Positions 6,356-14,339 of a stretch of DNA of 26,680 nt are shown in pieces. This stretch comes from Ruminococcus flavefaciens. GTDB taxonomy: Bacteria > Bacillota_A > Clostridia > Oscillospirales > Ruminococcaceae. The position numbers and the translations under genes are program-made. The stretch is taken from positions 1 through 26,680 of the forward strand of contig SFFP01000005.1 of assembly GCA_004556875.1 (NCBI GenBank), given 5' to 3'. Within the stretch, counting starts at the first letter, position 1. Every line of letters begins with the position of its first letter. The notes under the pieces are model-generated. The model ran no database searches. It had not been told where the DNA came from and worked only from the letters and a program-made list of their open reading frames with translations.

Positions 6356-9133
6356 TTAAGCTTCTACAGCCGCCGCACATCTCTCACAGAGTGTGGGGTG
6401 GTTGTGATTTGTGCCGACATACTTGCTGAAGCACCAACAGCGCTCACACTTTTCGCCATCTGCCTTAGCTACTTCAAATGAAGTCTCTGCGCCGCTCTTT
6501 TCTACCTCAACGCCTGAAACGATGAGGATATCCTTGAGATGGTCAGCCATTGAAGCGTACCTGTCATAGTCAGCATCGCTGCTCTTGATGATTATCTTTG
6601 CCTCAAGAGACTTACCGATAGTCTTTGCGTTACGTGCGTCCTCAAGAACCTTGTTTACAGCAAGACGGGTATTGTAGATGAAATCCCACTTATCCTTGAA
6701 GTCTGCTGTTATCTCGATGCCGCTCTTTTCAGGCATCTGGTTGAGGAATACGCTTTCCTTGTCGTCGGCAGAAGAGTGAGGCATGAACTGCCATATCTCT
6801 TCGGCTGTGAATGAAATGATAGGTGCAGCCAGTCTTGTGATAGCGCTGATTATGCGATACATAGCGGTCTGAGCTGCTCTTCTGAGAACGGAATCTTCCT
6901 TCTCACAGTAAAGTCTGTCCTTGATGATGTCAAGATAGAAGTTTGACATATCTATTACGCAGAAGTTATGGAGAGCGTGGAATGCGATATGGAAATCGAA
7001 ATCGTCATAGCCCTTCTTCATTGCGTCGATAAGGTTGTCAAGCTTCATAAGTGCCCATTTATCAAGCTCTGTGAGCTGATCGTCACTTACACTGTCCTTA
7101 TCGGGATCAAAGCCTGCACCGTTTCCGAGGTTGCCCAGAATGAAACGAGCAGTATTTCTTATCTTCTTATAAGCGTCTGAAAGCTGGCTGAGTATCGGCT
7201 TTGAGATACGGATATCGCTGTGATAATCCGAAGAAGCTGCCCACAGACGGAGGATATCTGCACCATACTGGTCTGTGATCTCGCTTGGGTCGATACCGTT
7301 TCCAAGTGACTTGTGCATTGCCTTGCCTTCGCCGTCAACGACCCAGCCGTGAGTGCAAACAGCCTTGTAAGGTGACTGTCCCTTGTATACTACAGACGTA
7401 AGAAGTGATGACTGGAACCAGCCTCTGTACTGGTCAGCGCCTTCGAGATAGAGATCAGCAGGCCATGTAAGGCTTGGGAAGTCGCTTCCTTCCATAACAG
7501 ATGTATGAGAAACACCACTGTCGAACCAAACGTCCATGATATCGTATTCCTTGGTGAATTCTCCGCAGCCGCACTCACACTTTACGCTTGCAGGGATAAA
7601 TTCAGATGTATCCTTTATCCACCATGCGTCGCTTCCTTCCTTGCGGAAAAGCTCAGCGATAGCAGAGATAGTTTCGTCATTGCAGATAGGCTTGCCGCAT
7701 TCCTTACAGTAAACAACAGGTATCGGAACGCCCCATGTTCTCTGACGCGAGATACACCAGTCACTTCTGTCGCGCACCATGCCCTTTATTCTGTCCTCGC
7801 CCCACTCAGGGATCCACTGTACAAACTCGATAGCCTTGATAGCTTCGTCCTTGAAGCCGTTTACTGAACAGAACCACTGCTCTGTAGCTCTGTAAATGAT
7901 CGGGCTGTTACATCTCCAGCAGTGCGGATACTGATGGACGATCTTCTGAGTAGCCAGCATAGCGCCTACTTCAGTGAGCTTTGCAGCGATAGCCTTGTTA
8001 GCCTGATCTGTGTCCATACCCTCAAACTCGCCTGCTTCAGCAGTCTGCTTACCCTTTGAGTCAACGCATACGATGATGCCGATATCGTCATACTTCTTGC
8101 AGACCTCAAAGTCCTCAACACCGTAGCCCGGAGCTGTATGTACGCAGCCTGTACCGCTTTCAAGAGTTACGTGGTCGCCTACGATTATCGGTGACGGACG
8201 GTCATAGAGAGGATGCTTTGTCTTCATTCCCTCAAGCTCAGCGCCTGTGAAGATATGGTCTGTGGTATACTCAGTGATACCTGCAGTCTCCATAGTAGTC
8301 TTTACAAGCTCTTCAGCCATTACGTAGTACTCATCGCCTACGTGAACAAGTGTATAATTATACTCAGGACCGAGGCATATAGCAAGGTTGCCCGGGATAG
8401 TCCATGTAGTAGTTGTCCAGATAACGAAATATATCTTTGAAAGGTCAAGTCCGAGACCTGTGAAGATGCCCTTGTCATCTGTCACATTGAACTTAACATA
8501 GATAGAATAGCATGGGTCATTTGAATACTCGATCTCAGCCTCAGCAAGAGCTGTATTACAGTCAGGGCACCAGTAAACTGGCTTTAATCCCTTGTACATA
8601 TAGCCTTTCTTTACCATAGAACCGAATACCTCTACCTGCTTTGCCTCATATTCAGGGCGAAGTGTAAGGTAAGGATAGTCGTAATCGCCAAATGAACCAA
8701 GTCTCTTGAAACCCTTCATCTGATTTGCGACCTGTGTCATAGCGTATTCACGGCAGTGCTTTCTCAGGTCTACAGCAGGGATAGCTCCATTCTCAACACC
8801 GATAGCCTTCATAGCTTTAAGCTCGATAGGAAGACCGTGAGTGTCCCAGCCGGGAACATATGGTGCACAGAATCCGTTCATATTCTTATACTTAACGATG
8901 AAATCCTTGAGAGACTTGTTAAGGGCGTGACCGAGATGTATCTCGCCGTTAGCGTAGGGAGGTCCGTCGTGAAGAATATACGAGGGCTTGCCCTTGTTCT
9001 TCTCTATCATCTTGTAATAGAGTCTTTCATCTTCCCATTTCTGGAGAGTATCGGGTTCTCTCTTAGGCAGATTTCCGCGCATAGGGAATTCTGTCTGCGG
9101 TAAATTAAGGGTACTGTTATAATCCTGTGCCAT
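6356..9133 (-). CDS. ileS: Isoleucyl-tRNA synthetase
   Basis: 925 residues, the usual length for bacterial IleRS. Class I markers: HIGH as PPYANGEIHLGHALNK near residue 60; the editing-domain signature WTTTTWTIPGNLA; WCISRQRTWGVPIP; and the KMSKS equivalent in GEGKAMHKSLGNG, where the loop reads AMHKS. The anticodon-binding domain follows, and the C-terminus ends in a four-Cys zinc site (CERCWC ... CERC). It charges tRNA-Ile and edits Val-tRNA-Ile. It follows divIVA by 62 bases. No T-box leader is visible; instead a hairpin sits between a GGAGG and the start codon. The ATG at 9133 is supported by the conserved N-terminus (LPQTEFPMRGNLPKREP). Confidence 0.97.
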   Translation of the reverse strand: MAQDYNSTLNLPQTEFPMRGNLPKREPDTLQKWEDERLYYKMIEKNKGKPSYILHDGPPYANGEIHLGHALNKSLKDFIVKYKNMNGFCAPYVPGWDTHGLPIELKAMKAIGVENGAIPAVDLRKHCREYAMTQVANQMKGFKRLGSFGDYDYPYLTLRPEYEAKQVEVFGSMVKKGYMYKGLKPVYWCPDCNTALAEAEIEYSNDPCYSIYVKFNVTDDKGIFTGLGLDLSKIYFVIWTTTTWTIPGNLAICLGPEYNYTLVHVGDEYYVMAEELVKTTMETAGITEYTTDHIFTGAELEGMKTKHPLYDRPSPIIVGDHVTLESGTGCVHTAPGYGVEDFEVCKKYDDIGIIVCVDSKGKQTAEAGEFEGMDTDQANKAIAAKLTEVGAMLATQKIVHQYPHCWRCNSPIIYRATEQWFCSVNGFKDEAIKAIEFVQWIPEWGEDRIKGMVRDRSDWCISRQRTWGVPIPVVYCKECGKPICNDETISAIAELFRKEGSDAWWIKDTSEFIPASVKCECGCGEFTKEYDIMDVWFDSGVSHTSVMEGSDFPSLTWPADLYLEGADQYRGWFQSSLLTSVVYKGQSPYKAVCTHGWVVDGEGKAMHKSLGNGIDPSEITDQYGADILRLWAASSDYHSDIRISKPILSQLSDAYKKIRNTARFILGNLGNGAGFDPDKDSVSDDQLTELDKWALMKLDNLIDAMKKGYDDFDFHIAFHALHNFCVIDMSNFYLDIIKDRLYCEKEDSVLRRAAQTAMYRIISAITRLAAPIISFTAEEIWQFMPHSSADDKESVFLNQMPEKSGIEITADFKDKWDFIYNTRLAVNKVLEDARNAKTIGKSLEAKIIIKSSDADYDRYASMADHLKDILIVSGVEVEKSGAETSFEVAKADGEKCERCWCFSKYVGTNHNHPTLCERCAAAVEA

Positions 9134-9173
9134 ACTATCTGATCTCTCATTTAAAAGCTCTGAGAGATCCTCC
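9134..9173 (-). promoter_or_regulatory. Hairpin between Shine-Dalgarno sequence and ileS start
   Basis: GGAGG (9173-9169) is followed at once by an 8-pair perfect stem, GATCTCTC (9169-9162) with GAGAGATC (9148-9141), around a 13-base loop; then come AGATAGT and the ATG. Linearly the GGAGG is 35 bases from the start. With the stem folded it would lie about 7 bases away, a normal spacing. Confidence 0.6.
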
Positions 9174-9195
9174 TTTCAAACTTATTTATTTGTTA

Positions 9196-9756
9196 TTATT
9201 CCTCTGCTTCAGCAGCAACAGCAGCAGCTATTTCCTCAGCTGTCTGAGGCTCTTCTGCATCCTCTGCATTATCATCGAATGTCTCAGGCATAGATGAGAT
9301 AAGCTCAAGGTGGCTCTTATACATATCGAAAAGGCTCTTTTTGAAGTCAGCTACCTGCTGCTGAGCCTCGATGAGAGCTTCCTTCTCCTTAGCGATCTCA
9401 GCGCGGTTCTTCTCCATAGCCTCTGCGTGCTGACGAACAGCCTCGTCCTCGAGTGCAGCAGCCTTTTCCTTAGCCTCTGCAAGGATCTGCTCAGCCTTTT
9501 CATTAGCATCGTTGAGGACCTGATGTCCCTGTTTCTGAGCACCGAGAAGTGCGTCCTTGAGAGCATCCTCATCTCTCATATATTCTCTTACCTTGTCGGC
9601 AAGTACCTGTATCTTGCTGTTAGCCTCTGCGCGCTCGCGCTCCATTTCATCAAGCTCAGCCTCGAGCTGAGTAAGGAATTCGTCGATTTCCTCCTGCTTA
9701 TAGCCAAATGCAGCTTTTTCAAATCTCTTATTTCTAACGTCCTTTGAAGTTATCAT
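9196..9756 (-). CDS. divIVA: DivIVA-domain cell-division/polarity protein
   Basis: 186 residues. The N-terminal ~45 residues match the DivIVA lipid-binding domain (ITSKDVRNKRFEKAAFGYKQ then EIDEFLTQL). A long Glu/Lys/Ala-rich coiled coil to about residue 150 and an acidic Ala/Glu-rich tail follow. DivIVA proteins bind curved membrane at division sites and poles and recruit division or cell-wall factors. The location between ylmH (12-base gap upstream) and ileS is the classic Gram-positive order. The GpsB paralogue is an alternative, but the length and neighbours favour DivIVA. Confidence 0.93.
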   Translation of the reverse strand: MITSKDVRNKRFEKAAFGYKQEEIDEFLTQLEAELDEMERERAEANSKIQVLADKVREYMRDEDALKDALLGAQKQGHQVLNDANEKAEQILAEAKEKAAALEDEAVRQHAEAMEKNRAEIAKEKEALIEAQQQVADFKKSLFDMYKSHLELISSMPETFDDNAEDAEEPQTAEEIAAAVAAEAEE

Positions 9757-9768
9757 TTCAATTCACCT

Positions 9769-10527
9769 CTAAATATATTTTCTCAGATTTATGTGTATGC
9801 GGCCCTTTTTGGTCGAGCCGTTAATACCCGAAAGAATGTACCTTCCACAGCCTCTCACAGAAAGGATATCCCCTTCTTTGACTTCGTGCGAGACCGAAGA
9901 AACAGGAAAGTGGTTTACCTCCACCTTATCCGAACGGATCATTGCGGCAGCCTTTTCGCGGCTCACCTTAGCCGCTGTACCCACCACGCAGTCAAGACGC
10001 AGTGAAGCAACAGTTCCGCTCATATCCTGAAATTTCTGAGCATCTTCCAGCTCAAAAGGCTTGTCATCGGCTATTTTAACTCCGACCCTGCCTATTTTTG
10101 AGACCGCAGACATGATAAGCTTTGCCGCCACCTCAGTGACAAAGGTCTGTGCAGTTCCCTCCTCTGCGGCGATATCGCCAATGGCTTCACGCTTTAGCTG
10201 CTGAGCCATAAAAGAGCCGAGGAAGTCTCTGTGGTTGAGCTTGTCTTCCTTACGATAGCTGAAAGTTAGGCATTTCATTGGAAATTCATCTCTGATATAC
10301 TCCTCATAATAATCGGGGTATACCGCCAGCATTTTTCTCTTGGCACTCTCATATCCGCCCCATAGCATATATCTTAGCCCACCAGTGTTTTTCCTGCACC
10401 ACATCTCAGCCGCCGCGCACTGGCGCTCGTCGAGAAATGATGAGAACTGAGCTGTCCCGTCTCTTTCACAGAGCGAGACCATATCCCCCAGCCTTGCCGC
10501 AAACAGCTTATCCGACTGATCGTTCAT
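9769..10527 (-). CDS. ylmH: YlmH-type S4-domain RNA-binding protein
   Basis: 252 residues. The N-terminal and middle parts match YlmH (FLDERQCAAAE, then GGYESAKRKMLAVYP, then HRDFLGSFMAQQLKREAIGDI). A C-terminal S4 RNA-binding domain (about residues 180-250: SREKAAAMIRSDKVEVN ... EGDILSVRGCGRY) follows. The family is linked to ribosome-associated rescue of stalled peptidyl-tRNA and is conserved beside divIVA. Its ATG overlaps the sepF stop by one base (TGATG), implying coupled translation. Confidence 0.92.
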   Translation of the reverse strand: MNDQSDKLFAARLGDMVSLCERDGTAQFSSFLDERQCAAAEMWCRKNTGGLRYMLWGGYESAKRKMLAVYPDYYEEYIRDEFPMKCLTFSYRKEDKLNHRDFLGSFMAQQLKREAIGDIAAEEGTAQTFVTEVAAKLIMSAVSKIGRVGVKIADDKPFELEDAQKFQDMSGTVASLRLDCVVGTAAKVSREKAAAMIRSDKVEVNHFPVSSVSHEVKEGDILSVRGCGRYILSGINGSTKKGRIHINLRKYI

Positions 10528-10997
10528 CAGATGAATACGCCGTTATTCTCCAGCTCACCAACGAGGTCTTCGCCGATAAAGCCAACATTATATGGAGTAA
10601 TGATATATGTCAGATTTGCAACAGGCTTGAGGCTTCCGCCGTTTGCGTAAGCTACACCTACGAGGAAATCAATGATCCTTCTCTTATTTTCGGGAGAAGC
10701 TGTCTCAAGATTAAGAACGACTGTCTTCTTGGCAATAAGGTGATCTGCGATCTGCTTAGCGTCTGTGAATGCAGATGGCTTTACGAGAACTACCTGAAGC
10801 TGTGCAGTAGTCTGGATATTGACTACCTTGTTTCTTCTGCCTGTACCTGGAGCACTTCCTTCATTTACAGGAGCATCGTCCTGATCGGAGGGCTGGAAAC
10901 CACCGCGCTCACGCTCATGACGTACGGGTACATCAGCTTCAAAATCATCATCATCTGCAGCAAAGAAAAAATCTTTAATACCGTCAAAAAGTTTCAT
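10527..10997 (-). CDS. sepF: SepF cell-division protein
   Basis: 156 residues. It has a short membrane-targeting amphipathic N-terminus (MKLFDGIKDFFF), an acidic and charged linker, then the SepF domain (about residues 70-155), including VVLVKPSAFTDAKQIADHL and VVLNLETASPENKRRIIDFL. SepF anchors FtsZ to the membrane and shapes the septum. I start at 10997 because AGGAG sits 8 bases upstream and the family N-terminus begins there; an in-frame ATG at 11018 lacks these. It precedes ylmH and divIVA as in other Firmicutes, although ylmD and ylmG are absent here. Confidence 0.93.
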   Translation of the reverse strand: MKLFDGIKDFFFAADDDDFEADVPVRHERERGGFQPSDQDDAPVNEGSAPGTGRRNKVVNIQTTAQLQVVLVKPSAFTDAKQIADHLIAKKTVVLNLETASPENKRRIIDFLVGVAYANGGSLKPVANLTYIITPYNVGFIGEDLVGELENNGVFI

Positions 10998-11094
10998 CTT
11001 AATACTCCTTCTCCGCATTTTTTGTTATTTTTTATCTCTCTTCACAGGATCAATGCGGAGCATCCCGTGTTGATATTCAGCCTTCCGCTGGAAG

Positions 11095-11787
11095 TTACTT
11101 TGAATAATCTCTTGCGCCGAACATTCCCGTACCTATGCGCACGAGAGTTGAGCCGTATTTGATGGCTTCGGCGTAATCGTGGGTCATGCCCATTGAAAGC
11201 GTATCTATTTCGGGGAACTGAGCCTTTACACTGTCGTAGAGCTCCTTCATGCGTCCGAGAAAGATATCACTGCCGCTTGGCGGTGGGATAGTCATAAGCC
11301 CCCTTATCCTTACACCTTCAAGCTCTTTCAGTCCGCTCATAAGCTCGCTCAACTCAGACGGGGCAACACCGCTTTTAGAGTCTTCTCCGCCGATATTGAC
11401 CTCACAGAGGATATCCATTACCTTTCCGTTCTTTACGGCAAGGCGGCTTATCTCCTGTCCGAGCTTCAGACTGTCTACGGACTGTATCATGCTCACTGAA
11501 TTTATGATATATTTTACTTTATTTGTCTGTAAATGACCGATAAACTGCACCTCTGCCGACTTATCGTAAAAGTCAGCCTTCGAGAGATACTCCTGCACTC
11601 TGTTTTCGCCCAGAAGGTCAATGCCAAGCTCTATTGCATGGTTTATAGCCTCAGGAGCAACAGTCTTTGTGACTGCCATTATGCGGATTTCGTCGTCGTG
11701 GTCACGGTATTTAGCCTTTGCCTCGGCGCACCTCTCTTTTATTATGCGCAAATTCTCGTCGATATAAGCGAGATCGTCATTTTTCAT
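11095..11787 (-). CDS. ylmE: YggS/YlmE-family PLP-homeostasis protein
   Basis: 230 residues, the normal length for this one-domain alanine-racemase-fold family. The PLP lysine is in IMAVTKTVAPEAINHAIELG; further markers are LLGENRVQEYLSK, FIGHLQTNKVKYI, LCEVNIGGEDSKSG, and LSMGMTHDYAEAIKYGSTLVRIG. Members bind pyridoxal phosphate and buffer it, with no known enzymatic reaction. The start at 11787 has GGAGG nine bases upstream and lies inside the last codons of the HlyD-like gene (11-base overlap). It precedes sepF by about 100 bases. Confidence 0.94.
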   Translation of the reverse strand: MKNDDLAYIDENLRIIKERCAEAKAKYRDHDDEIRIMAVTKTVAPEAINHAIELGIDLLGENRVQEYLSKADFYDKSAEVQFIGHLQTNKVKYIINSVSMIQSVDSLKLGQEISRLAVKNGKVMDILCEVNIGGEDSKSGVAPSELSELMSGLKELEGVRIRGLMTIPPPSGSDIFLGRMKELYDSVKAQFPEIDTLSMGMTHDYAEAIKYGSTLVRIGTGMFGARDYSK

Positions 11788-13036
11788 TCTTCTCGACCTC
11801 CTCAAGCAGTATATCATCGTAAAGTGCGAGATACTCGTCATCATTCAGCTGTTCTGAGAGAACATAATCGCTTCCCTCATATATGACCTTTATTTTCTTA
11901 AAGAGTATCTGCTCACCCTTTCGGATGTAAACGCCCTTTCTTGTCAGAGTCTTTTCCGACTCGTTCCCATTTTCATCTGTAACTGTTTCAGTAACATCAA
12001 CAAAACGGATAGCATCACGAGGGACTTTAAGACCTGTTTCTTCTCCCATGATAAGCTCTACGATCTCAGCTCTGTGCTGTACAAGCTCGTAATTGAATTT
12101 ATCGCAGGATATGATGATAATGCTCTTATTACTGCTCTCATCGCGGATATCCGTTATCTGTGCAGGATATGACTCAGCAGATGAATCAAATCTCAGCTTT
12201 ACGTTATCGCCGATAGCATACTCTTTCTTTGAATTATCGGCAACGATCGCAAGATACCAGCCATAGCCGTCGATAAGCTTGCCCACAACATTAGGTGCTG
12301 TGGATTTTCTGTCAGTCACCTCATTGAGCATAGAGACTGTAAGACTGTCGAGGTTCTTTGATGTCAGCTTGTCCTCATAGCCGTCGATATAGCTTGCAAA
12401 GTAAGCCGATCTCTTTGCAGGTATCACTTCCCGCGGAGCTACCGCCTTTGCGTCAAGCTTTGCGATCTCAGACTTTATATCCGATATCTTCTGACTGAAG
12501 CTCTGAACCTCATTTGTAATTATCTGATAGGTACTGAGCTTGACGAGCAGCTCTTCACTTACTTCGCTGAGAGTATCATAATCACCCTTATCCCTGCAAT
12601 AGATGAGCCTGCGGTAATTCTCGTCGATACTGTCTGACAGATTTGCAGGCTGTGCCGATTCGAGAGTACCGGGGTTCTGTATCTTTTGAAGGACATCGAG
12701 TTCTTTTTCAAGCTTAGCCTTTTCATGCTTTATGCTCAGCTGTTCATCTGAGGGGTAAGCCTCTGCGATGATCGTGCCGTTGCCGACCTTTCCGCCGTCA
12801 GACACATTATAGCTGAGAGCCCCTCCGCCGTCATAGAGGATTATCTCCTCGTCCCTGATAAAAACTCCCTTGTATTCCTTTGAGGATACCGCGGAAGCTG
12901 TCAGGGCAGAAACAGTATTGCTCTCTTTGTTGCGGAAGTTATAGACTATGCTGATAAAGATTATCAGAAGCAGCACAAGGACAATATTCCTCAGAAGCTT
13001 GACCATAAAGCTGCCTTCCGATCTGGTAAACCGCAT
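11777..13036 (-). CDS. HlyD-like single-span membrane protein, orphan adaptor
   Basis: 419 residues with one N-terminal membrane segment (about residues 14-36, KLLRNIVLVLLLIIFISIVY) and a large outer part. That part has a barrel/lipoyl-like entry (KGVFIRDEEIILYDGGGALS, then VGNGTIIAEAYP), a long coiled-coil stretch at about residues 95-200, and a second beta section ending in a KGVYIRKGEQILFKKI repeat of the first motif. This layout is that of HlyD/membrane-fusion proteins, but no exporter gene is near. The neighbours are hfq (11 bases upstream) and ylmE/sepF, so a division or envelope role is as likely as export. Start at 13036 (AAGGG); a Met at 13006 with GGAAGG is an alternative. Confidence 0.75.
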   Translation of the reverse strand: MRFTRSEGSFMVKLLRNIVLVLLLIIFISIVYNFRNKESNTVSALTASAVSSKEYKGVFIRDEEIILYDGGGALSYNVSDGGKVGNGTIIAEAYPSDEQLSIKHEKAKLEKELDVLQKIQNPGTLESAQPANLSDSIDENYRRLIYCRDKGDYDTLSEVSEELLVKLSTYQIITNEVQSFSQKISDIKSEIAKLDAKAVAPREVIPAKRSAYFASYIDGYEDKLTSKNLDSLTVSMLNEVTDRKSTAPNVVGKLIDGYGWYLAIVADNSKKEYAIGDNVKLRFDSSAESYPAQITDIRDESSNKSIIIISCDKFNYELVQHRAEIVELIMGEETGLKVPRDAIRFVDVTETVTDENGNESEKTLTRKGVYIRKGEQILFKKIKVIYEGSDYVLSEQLNDDEYLALYDDILLEEVEKNEK

Positions 13037-13047
13037 TCAGATCACCC

Positions 13048-13287
13048 TTAATCGTTCTTTTCCGATGCATCAAGAATTGAAACTGCTCTTGCCGGAATGA
13101 TCGTTGATATAGCGTGCTTGTATACGAGCTGCTGCTTGCCGTCGCAGTCAAAAATAGCAACATAGCTGTCAAAGCCTCTTACCATACCCTTGAACTGAAA
13201 TCCGTTTGTAAGGATAATAGTTACCATGATCTTGTCTTTTCTGCACTGATTAAGAAAAACGTCCTGCAGATTGATTGTTTTGTTCAT
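13048..13287 (-). CDS. hfq: RNA chaperone Hfq
   Basis: 79 residues with the full Hfq core: NLQDVFLNQCRKDKIMVTI at the N-terminus, the Sm1 motif NGFQFKGMVRGFDSYVAIFD and the Sm2 motif VYKHAISTIIP. The tail is short, as in Gram-positive Hfq. It forms a hexameric ring that binds small RNAs and mRNAs. The start at 13287 is preceded by AGGAG seven bases away; an earlier in-frame ATG at 13293 is too close to it. The gene follows miaA after about 98 bases, the widespread miaA-hfq order, and an AT-rich promoter-like gap separates them. Confidence 0.96.
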   Translation of the reverse strand: MNKTINLQDVFLNQCRKDKIMVTIILTNGFQFKGMVRGFDSYVAIFDCDGKQQLVYKHAISTIIPARAVSILDASEKND

Positions 13288-13327
13288 ACACATTCTCCTA
13301 TCTGATTTATTTGTTTGTTTGTACAGC

Positions 13328-13385
13328 TTTACGCGTAAAATATTTTTTCAAATAGTTCGCGTAGAAATACACACATTACATTATA
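13328..13385 (-). promoter_or_regulatory. Candidate hfq promoter and palindromic site
   Basis: The gap between miaA and hfq contains TATAAT (minus strand, 13380-13385, overlapping the miaA stop) with a weak -35 (TAGCCA). Downstream is a perfect 12-base palindrome TTTACGCGTAAA (13328-13339), with a related half-site (GCGTAGAAATA on the plus strand) 18 bases away. This could let hfq be transcribed apart from the upstream operon and be controlled by a DNA-binding protein. Confidence 0.35.
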
Positions 13386-14339
13386 TCACACTTCAAAGTG
13401 TTTGGCTATAGTTTTTTTGCAATTTTCTAATATTTCAATTTTTTTATTAAATGTATCTATCATTATCCACTCTATGCGCTGATTTCTTCTGAACCATGTC
13501 AGCTGACGCTTGGCATAATGCCGCGTTTCCTGCTTTATATCAGCGATACATTCCTCAAGCGAAGCCTCTCCCTCAAAGTAAGGGATAAGCTCCTTATAGC
13601 CTATGGCATTAGCCGCAGTACGCATACCGCTCTCCTGCCACAGTGAACGAGCCTCTTCGATAAGACCGTTTTTCACCATCTCGTCAACACGCAGGTCTAT
13701 GCGGTCATAAAGAGTCTGTCTGTTTTCATAATTAAGTCCGATAATCAGGGAATTATACGGACTTTCCACCATTTTGCTCTCGCGTTTGAGTTCGCTGAAT
13801 TTTCGTCCTGTAACGTGACAGACCTCCAGCGCACGGATAACTCTCACAAGATTATTGGGATGTATGCCCTCGGCGGCTTCACTGTCCATATCAGCCAGTC
13901 TTGCGTGGAGCGCCTCATTTCCATATTCCTTCGCAAAGGCATAAAGCTTCTCACGGTAGGCTTCATCGCTCCCTCCCTCCGAAAATCTGACATTTTCAAG
14001 GAGAGAGTCCACATAAAGCCCCGTACCGCCTACGATTATAGGCAGTCTGCCTCGCGAAAGCACCTCCTGTATCTTTTCATTCGCAAGCTTTACATAATCA
14101 GCGGCGCTGAAGCTCACATCTCTGTCGAGAAAGTCCATGAGATGGTGAGGTATTCCCTGTTTTTCCTCGTCAGTCGGCTTTGCAGAGGCTATATCCATTC
14201 CCTTGTATATCTGCATGGAATCGGCGGAGATAACTTCTCCGCCGTATATTTTCGCAAGCTCAACGCCCAGCCATGTCTTGCCCGAAGCCGTAGGTCCGAC
14301 AACTGCAAGCACGAAGGGCTTATCTTTCTTTTCACTCAT
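13386..14339 (-). CDS. miaA: tRNA dimethylallyltransferase MiaA
   Basis: 317 residues. P-loop VVGPTASGKT near the start, then ADSMQIYKGMDIASAKP, IPHHLMDFLD, IIVGGTGLYVDSLLE, and late QETRHYAKRQLTWFRRN. It adds a dimethylallyl group to A37 of tRNAs reading UNN codons; MiaB, encoded first in this run, methylthiolates the product. The start at 14339 has GGGAG upstream and overlaps the preceding gene's stop by 8 bases (ATGAGTGA). A longer frame to 14420 exists but lacks family sequence. Followed by hfq. Confidence 0.95.
   Translation of the reverse strand: MSEKKDKPFVLAVVGPTASGKTWLGVELAKIYGGEVISADSMQIYKGMDIASAKPTDEEKQGIPHHLMDFLDRDVSFSAADYVKLANEKIQEVLSRGRLPIIVGGTGLYVDSLLENVRFSEGGSDEAYREKLYAFAKEYGNEALHARLADMDSEAAEGIHPNNLVRVIRALEVCHVTGRKFSELKRESKMVESPYNSLIIGLNYENRQTLYDRIDLRVDEMVKNGLIEEARSLWQESGMRTAANAIGYKELIPYFEGEASLEECIADIKQETRHYAKRQLTWFRRNQRIEWIMIDTFNKKIEILENCKKTIAKHFEV

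Noticed and set aside
9134..9190. T-box riboswitch before ileS.
   Set aside because: The gap is only 62 bases and lacks the T-box sequence and an antiterminator/terminator pair.
9310..9747. Long plus-strand frame opposite divIVA (145 codons).
   Set aside because: It is a mirror of the repetitive coiled-coil codons of divIVA, with no ribosome site and low-complexity Leu/Ser content.
10437..11162. 241-codon plus-strand frame across ylmH, sepF and ylmE.
   Set aside because: It spans three well-supported minus-strand genes and shows no recognisable domain or ribosome site.
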